From the NCBI GenBank assembly GCA_022818135.1, contig JAFMSR010000003.1, forward strand, positions 33,228,526-33,292,525: 64,000 nucleotides of DNA, written 5' to 3'. Below the pieces are notes generated by a model. It made no database searches, was not told where the DNA came from, and saw nothing but the letters and a program-made list of their open reading frames with translations. Position 1 is the stretch's first letter. Every line of letters begins with the position of its first letter. Source of the stretch: Saxidomus purpurata. Taxonomy: Eukaryota; Mollusca; Bivalvia; Venerida; Veneridae. The translations under genes were made by a program, and so were the position numbers. Shown one piece after another: positions 58,401 to 64,000 of the stretch.

Positions 58401-59036
58401 ACAAGAGGCCCAAAGGGCCAGTATCTCTCTTCTGGACTGACTGGACTGTTCTGAGTGAGTTTTGTGAAAATCTTTTGGAATGTTATCAAGGAAAAGTTAT
58501 CAGAGGTCATTGTGACCTGGACCTTGACCCACTGACCCCCAAAACATTAGGGGTCATCTACTCAGAAAGACCTTTCATCCTATGAAGTTTCAAGACTTTT
58601 GTCAATAACTAAATCTTAAATTATTGAGTGGAAATGATTTTCAAAGTTCCGGTTAATTAGACCTTGACCTTTGACCCCAAAAACAATATCATTTACAGTT
58701 GCAGGCAACCTTCTGAGCAAGCTTCATGAAAGTAAAATGAAAACTGAGAAACGTCGAGTGTTATCAAGGAGAAGCTACAATGTAACAGAGGTCACTGTGA
58801 CCTTAACCTTTGACTCACTAACCCCCAAAACAGAGATTGTTTACTCAGTAAGACCAATCATCCTATGAAGTTTGAAGACTGTAGGTGATAATAGATGTCA
58901 AGATATTGAGCAGAAAAGATTTTTAAAGTTCGGGTTACCGTGACCCTGACCTTCGACCCACTGACCCCAAAAACAGCAGGGATCGTCTACACAGTAAGAC
59001 CAATCACCGTTGTCCAGTAGAGCTAAAAATACAAAG
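58401..59036 (+). repeat. Dispersed element, fourth terminus type (GGCCC hairpin)
   Basis: It begins ACAAGAGGCCCAAAGGGCCA (hairpin GGCCC-AAA-GGGCC), then GTATCTCTCTTCTGG. The core has three or four ~140-bp units with 'TGACCTTGACC', 'CACTGACCCCCAAAACA' and 'CCTATGAAGTTT'. The end, near GTAGAGCTAAAA, is less certain. Confidence 0.6.
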
Positions 59037-59525
59037 TTACATAATTACTAAATGCTGAATGATATATTACAGTCGGCACTGAGAAATGTATTGTAAAGAG
59101 TCATATATGTTCAGCAGGAAGTTTTTAACAGCCAACTTAACGTTTGAAAGTTTCATTAACCATTATTTAAAAACAATTACTGTACTTACTACTTTTTCTC
59201 AGAAGTCCTAAAACCCACAAAAACTGCCCTGTCCCAAACTTAATGCTTCCTGTCGCTTTTTGAGGGCACCTTGCCCATTTTATTGTCTAGATATAACACT
59301 TAGCAAATTATGCTATGATGAGCTAACAGCCTGTAACTGATTGATGACTCTATCCATCTGGAAAATTGATAGCTTTTAAAAGAAGCTATCTAACATTTAA
59401 TCATTTTGCAACAAAAATTATGATTCATTTTAGGTTTGCTTCAACATTCCTGTACAAACATAAACAAGAACCCCTAACCAAAATTATACGCCAGTTCAGT
59501 CATGTTATAAAACACTTATACACAT

Positions 59526-60607
59526 ACAAGAGGGTCATGATGGCCCTGTGAATGCTCACCTGCAGATCCCAGTCACCTCCAAACCCACTGGAATGTCATA
59601 TTTAGAGAAACAGATTTAAACTCAAAAGACATTAAAATGTTATTCAAGAGATCTAGCGATTTAACGCTGAGAATTTTACTTTTAAAAATTTAAATGCAAA
59701 TGTGACATATTGTTGTAAATTGTAACTTTATAAAGGTTTTACTGGTTTCACCGAGTATTTCTGGCAAAGAAATCTCTCTTGCTTTCGGCAGAGGTCAAGT
59801 AAGGACAGTGCTTGTCAAGGGTTAGCCCAATAAATCTTGTCTAGTTAGCCAAGTGTATGATAGGGCTTGCAATGACAGGTCTAATGCTATAAATTATGGG
59901 TTACATACCATATCAGGGAGTTAGCTTTCCTTTGCTAACAGTATAATTTATGAGTTACATGTAGCTTGCCATATTTGGGCGTTAGCTTACACCTGGTTTT
60001 GTGAGAAAGTATAAAATGGGATTTTCCTACTGTTTGGGGGCCTTTTCTCTGAGCAATGTAGTCATTTTTACAAGCAGTCAGCAAATATGGGGGAGAGAAT
60101 TACATCAGCTATGGATTACCTGTGATATATTAATTAGATAGAACTAAACTTGGCGCACTAGTAATTTGCTGTCATGTTACAGGTTTTTACCTGACATTGT
60201 ACGTATAATTTCTTTCAACAAAACTGCTTGCAACCGCACGAGTGTAGACAATGTTAGTTGAAAATCTAATGGAATATATACAACTGTAAGCTGCATAATG
60301 TGAGGTAGGTAGGTATATTTTGGTTAGGGTGACTTCCGGTAAGTAAACCAGGTCATATATATAATTTCTTTTGTTAAATCAAGGTCAGTAACTCCTTACT
60401 AGACTTTCTGTTTCAATTCAGCTCTGAGCTGATCTTAACCAAGATCTTGTGGTCATATACATTGTGCCTGAGATTGATTAAGATTGTTTCAGAAATGTGA
60501 TTACAAGATTGTAGACAAATTAACTACAGACTACAGACGAACGACTGACTACGGACATTCATCGTTCCTAATAGCTCACTATGGGTATTAAATGCCAAGG
60601 TGAGTTA
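59526..60607 (+). repeat. Diverged long family G element
   Basis: It starts ACAAGAGGGTCATGATGGCC, then TGCTCACCTGCAG. It ends with ACGGACATTCATCGTTCC, TAATAGCTCACTATGGG and CCAAGGTGAGTTA. The interior is long and mostly not recognisably tandem. Possibly an older copy with a distinct interior. Confidence 0.55.
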
Positions 60608-61256
60608 CAAAAAATAGAAATTAATGAGCAGTATTTCACCTTATTGCAGTAGTACATACAATGTTAGTATTTGCAGTTTCCAGAGATGTCATTCAAATAT
60701 CAAGATTAAAGTCCCATTAGCACTTTGGACGCTTAATTAATCTTAGCTCTTAGATGTATAATATCGGCAAAATTGACCATTACTAGGTACAGGTAATTGT
60801 TCTAAAAACATTCCTTACATTGCTTTTTAAAATTAACACAATGCATTGCTATAAAGGACGGGGCTGGTTAATACAAGACTTAGTGTGCTTAATATAAAAA
60901 CTGCCAATTACAGTAAGGAAACATCAGTATTGGGTGCCTAAGATAGGTTGCTGCTTTCAAGAGGTGACCACTAACATGGGTTCAACAGTACATCTATAAT
61001 TTCTACTTTCGATTTAAAAAGCAACATAAAAGAAACATTTTCAAACAAAAAATGGTAACAAAAAACTTCACAGGTAATGCAAGAGCTACAAATATTTTTA
61101 CAATGAAAGTGCTCCTGGGACTTTAAGATGTTGTTACATGTACATTCTAACTAAAAATTTTGAAAACAAGAACAATGCTTTTAGTATTTAAACTTAATTT
61201 CCGAAAAATCTGTGACCGCTGACCAAGCACCTTGTTTTCGCTGAAGTTACATGTAG
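60608..61256 (-). other. Probable 3'UTR / flank of the nuclear receptor gene
   Basis: Non-coding A/T-rich sequence downstream of the stop at 61257. I found no convincing AATAAA on the minus strand here, so the transcript end is not placed. Confidence 0.4.
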
Positions 61257-63722
61257 TTAGTTTTCATCTGGAAGCACAATGTCTAGATTAGGCACTGCTT
61301 CTCTGATTAAATCATCCTTACAAAGTGCTCTGTACTCCTTATGATAAATGTTCGAAACTTCACGCATTTTTGTTAGAATGTTAATCACCGACGTAAACCT
61401 TTTGCGTCCAGTAACCGGCCCGTAAATTCTGTTTGTTTCATTTAGTAAGAGGTCTACTAGACGCAGCTGTGTCTTTTCTACAAGTGATGGGTTTTCCAGG
61501 TTACACTGATCGGATGACATAGTGACTATTGAAATGAGAAGTGCCATTTCAGCTTTACGTAGACTCATTTTCTGAAGTCTTGCCATCGTATCAGTCATGG
61601 CAAGCACTAATTCACGAGAGAAAAATTTATTTGCAGCTTCTTCAATGTGTAAAGGCAATCCATTTATTTCTAAGAACACACCATATTCTGGAATATAACC
61701 TTGGTGTAATACAATCGTGAAAAAGTCGAAGTGGGTTGCCTTTAACAGACTTGCCTGATCATCAAAACTAAGAGAACAGAATTCTGGTACACGCTTAGCG
61801 AAACAGCAGTATCGCCCAACAACTTCTTCCCAATCAAAAGAACATTGTTTGAATGATTCCCATTGTCCGTCTATATCAATTCCAAACTTTCTAAGTAAAA
61901 CTTGATACTCCTGCATTGGGACTGCATTAAGTTGTCCAAATGTTTCCACTTTCGTCCTGTATTTTTCATAATGCTCTCTAATGACCATTTTTCTTGACTC
62001 TTCAGTGACAAGACTTTCTCCCCAAGGTTTGATGTCATCCATTGCACGAACTAAATACTCCACCAGATTTCCATTGTATTCATTACTGGCTTCCTGCTCT
62101 GGCATATCGTTACTATTGGAATAAATCTGCCTAGAAATCATTTCATTATAAAGTTCTCTTATGTCAGAACCTGCTGTTGTAGCCACCTCCACTTGCTGAG
62201 CCACCTCAACTTGCAGACCCGACTCTGGTTCCGGACACAAGCTTGGACCAGGAGAATCCTCATTTGAATTGTACAAGTTTTCATCATCTTTGCCTTCAAG
62301 TCTCCTTACCTTTTTGATTGTTTCAGTTCTCATTAATGCTGTATAGCGTCCCATTTTACATTTATCTTTAGCCATACCCAATTCCAAGCATTTATCTAGT
62401 CTGCAAGCCGAACAGTTATTTTTATTCTTCCTATATGAAATTTCACAGTTTTTACCGCTATGACAAATGAAAGGAGTATTTGACTTTCTCAGTAGACATC
62501 GTCGGAAGAAGTTTTTACAAGCTTCACATGTGTTACAACCATAATGAAACCCAGATGCTTCCCCTTCACAGATGATACAGGGTGGAAATTTCAGCGAGTC
62601 GTGCTTTTTCACGCTACGTTTTATGCAAGCAGTCTTTGCTTCTGATGTTGCTGTGAGGTGAGACAGGTCTGTGTATTGTAGCTCCTCTGAGTTACTGCTT
62701 GTATTCACTTCCATTGATAGATTAACTGGACTATTGTCATGATTATAACCAGTGTCTGTAGATGCAGAGCTTTTTGGATATAAAGGTCTTTGACCTTGAG
62801 TAAAAGTATCTAATCTTGGAACTGTTGGTGTTTCAGTAGCTTTGGTTGTCTCCTTGGGCATCATAAAATAGTAAGGTGTGCCTGGCACAGACACCAGTTC
62901 ACCGGGTTTAACGGATGACAGTAAGGCTGACTTTGGTACTAACACATACTTAATAGGTTCTCCTGAGGATTCTGGAGTCAAACTAGGATCAAGTATGGCT
63001 GGCAGAGTTTCACTTGAGCATTCAGACGACAAAGTCGAAGTTTTCAGTCCTGAAGAGACATTTTGTTGAGTTTCATTTTTTATTTTTAAAAGATTATTGC
63101 TTTCTTCTTGTACATGACCATTGGAAAGGGTTACAACAGTCTGTATGTTACCCAAGTCTGTAGAGATTACATTTTGAGCTGTTACGTAACTACTCGCAGA
63201 AACATTATGAACAAGACTTTCATCAGTGCTGAAATAACTTGGATGCGTATGTGTAATCTCACTATCCAACACACTAGCTTGTGCTTGAGCACTGTCTATT
63301 TCAAGTGCTTTTTGTTTTTCTTTGAAAGATTTTATACCTCCTGACTTCATTAGACATAAAGCTTCTGCTGCAATTTCATATGAAGATTTTGCCTCAGTTG
63401 TCCCTACACTATCGTTAGATGGATATGTTTCCATGACGCAATGTGTCTGTAGACCTCCTGGTGATGACTCTACATTTTGGCTACTTACCTCTCCAATCAC
63501 AGGTGCAGCACCACTACAATGTGTTAGAACAGTAGACACCTGACCTTTGTGGAGAGGTACACCAAGTTCCCCACCAACCGGTACATATCGTGAAATATTT
63601 CTTGCTGTGCTTGCATTCTTGAGATATGTAGTGGGAAACTGCGACACAGCTTCTACAGGTCTAGAATGTACCAGGGGAGACAACTCTGTCACTGATGTTG
63701 ATGATGGCACTGTGTACTCCAT
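61257..63722 (-). CDS. Nuclear receptor, single coding exon, 821 residues
   Basis: Ligand-regulated or orphan nuclear transcription factor. Residues 1-375 form a long Ser/Thr-rich A/B region with a CtBP-like PVNLS (~332-336). The DBD is at ~382-447: first finger C382, C385, C399, C402 with GFHYGC and atypical P-box CEACKN; second finger C420, C426, C437, C440 with ten residues between C426 and C437 where nine are usual. A GRYTALMRTETIKKVRRLE extension and acidic hinge follow. The LBD (~545-821) has the family signature FAKRVPEF...DDQASLLK and ends with a weak AF-2-like LIREAV. By motif it is closest to NR1-type receptors, perhaps one of the mollusc-expanded groups, but I cannot assign a subfamily. 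ATG 63722 has G at -3 and +4. An in-frame TGA upstream in the same exon rules out an N-terminal extension. Confidence 0.93.
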   Translation of the reverse strand: MEYTVPSSTSVTELSPLVHSRPVEAVSQFPTTYLKNASTARNISRYVPVGGELGVPLHKGQVSTVLTHCSGAAPVIGEVSSQNVESSPGGLQTHCVMETYPSNDSVGTTEAKSSYEIAAEALCLMKSGGIKSFKEKQKALEIDSAQAQASVLDSEITHTHPSYFSTDESLVHNVSASSYVTAQNVISTDLGNIQTVVTLSNGHVQEESNNLLKIKNETQQNVSSGLKTSTLSSECSSETLPAILDPSLTPESSGEPIKYVLVPKSALLSSVKPGELVSVPGTPYYFMMPKETTKATETPTVPRLDTFTQGQRPLYPKSSASTDTGYNHDNSPVNLSMEVNTSSNSEELQYTDLSHLTATSEAKTACIKRSVKKHDSLKFPPCIICEGEASGFHYGCNTCEACKNFFRRCLLRKSNTPFICHSGKNCEISYRKNKNNCSACRLDKCLELGMAKDKCKMGRYTALMRTETIKKVRRLEGKDDENLYNSNEDSPGPSLCPEPESGLQVEVAQQVEVATTAGSDIRELYNEMISRQIYSNSNDMPEQEASNEYNGNLVEYLVRAMDDIKPWGESLVTEESRKMVIREHYEKYRTKVETFGQLNAVPMQEYQVLLRKFGIDIDGQWESFKQCSFDWEEVVGRYCCFAKRVPEFCSLSFDDQASLLKATHFDFFTIVLHQGYIPEYGVFLEINGLPLHIEEAANKFFSRELVLAMTDTMARLQKMSLRKAEMALLISIVTMSSDQCNLENPSLVEKTQLRLVDLLLNETNRIYGPVTGRKRFTSVINILTKMREVSNIYHKEYRALCKDDLIREAVPNLDIVLPDEN

Positions 63723-63748
63723 TGCCACAAACGCATACGCTCATACAT
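63661..63748 (-). other. Two uORFs overlapping the nuclear receptor start
   Basis: In the leader just after the acceptor, ATG at 63748 opens a 19-codon frame ending at 63689, and ATG at 63744 opens a 27-codon frame ending at 63661. They use the two frames other than the receptor frame and both overlap its ATG at 63722. Such overlapping uORFs usually lower translation of the main frame. The first has A at -3. Real only if this exon is in the mature mRNA as called. Confidence 0.5.
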
Positions 63749-63751
63749 GAT
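63723..63751 (-). other. 5'UTR part of the nuclear receptor coding exon, with splice acceptor
   Basis: The minus strand reads TTTTCGTTTCAG|ATCATG at 63752/63751, a good acceptor. The receptor therefore probably has at least one upstream non-coding exon, which must lie beyond 63752 and possibly outside the window. Confidence 0.55.
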
Positions 63752-64000
63752 CTGAAACGAAAACAATTCTTTAAAATGTAACTTGCAATAATATATAGAG
63801 TTACCAAATGTTCTTCAAATTTGTTCAGTCTTAAGTACTAGCTATTAATATCCATTATCGTGATCTGAATGTCTTAGAATATTTATTTTAGTTTTAATTA
63901 ACTGATATTCACTGCACCTGTTGCTCATATACTTACAAGTAAATATTACTTTTGACTTGGTGCACAAATTATGGTGCAAAGAAGTTAGCATCATGACCAA
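63752..64000 (-). other. Probable 5'UTR intron of the nuclear receptor
   Basis: A/T-rich sequence upstream of the acceptor, with no coding signal. The donor exon is not visible. Confidence 0.4.

Noticed and set aside
63108..63750. Plus-strand frames of 67-78 residues
   Set aside because: Antisense shadows of the nuclear receptor coding exon.

Overview
The window is eukaryotic nuclear DNA, AT-rich, with long repeat-filled introns and few genes. Frequent ACATGTA words, several dispersed minisatellite-bearing elements starting ACAAGAG, and tRNA-derived SINEs point to a mollusc, most likely a bivalve. This is inference from repeat style, not a species identification.

Two protein-coding genes are well supported, both on the minus strand. 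The first spans 39539 down to 12535 and has seven coding exons. All six introns are GT-AG and phase-compatible, giving an 837-residue protein. Its N-terminal ~345 residues form a DUF3504 domain, the Crypton-type tyrosine-recombinase relic known from ZMYM2/3/4, QRICH1 and KIAA1958. The usual catalytic HxxR is replaced by NxxK, so it is probably a domesticated, inactive recombinase. It is followed by a polyQ-containing, mostly disordered C-terminus. Two perfect TGACGTCA sites lie within 350 bp upstream of its ATG. The second gene, at 63722-61257, is a nuclear receptor of 821 residues whose whole coding region (A/B region, zinc-finger DBD and LBD) lies in one exon. A 5'UTR splice acceptor and two short upstream ORFs overlap its start codon.

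Layout: 1-12.5 kb holds repeats and the 3' flank of gene 1. 12.5-39.5 kb is gene 1, its introns packed with repeats. 39.5-45.3 kb is intergenic and carries a striking 1.58-kb foldback element. 45.36-52.35 kb is a recent tandem array of ~1.22-1.37-kb units. 52.4-61.2 kb is intergenic with SINEs, minisatellites and more dispersed elements. 61.2-64 kb is the nuclear receptor.

Two things stand out. (1) The foldback element (40956-42539) is built from more than 50 eight-base palindrome-like words (AGAGCTCT, AGAGGTCT, TGATATCA, AGCGCGCA and variants), mostly spaced exactly 21 bp apart, which is two turns of B-DNA. (2) At least four dispersed repeat families share one plan: an ACAAGAG-like start, a short 5' hairpin, a short motif whose complement recurs at the 3' end, an interchangeable tandem-repeat core of ~125-190 bp units, a GGAC-rich stretch, and a 3' terminal hairpin. 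This resembles non-autonomous Helentron/HINE and 'pearl'-type elements. Some stretches with homopolymer G runs and many small deletions look like unpolished long-read sequence.
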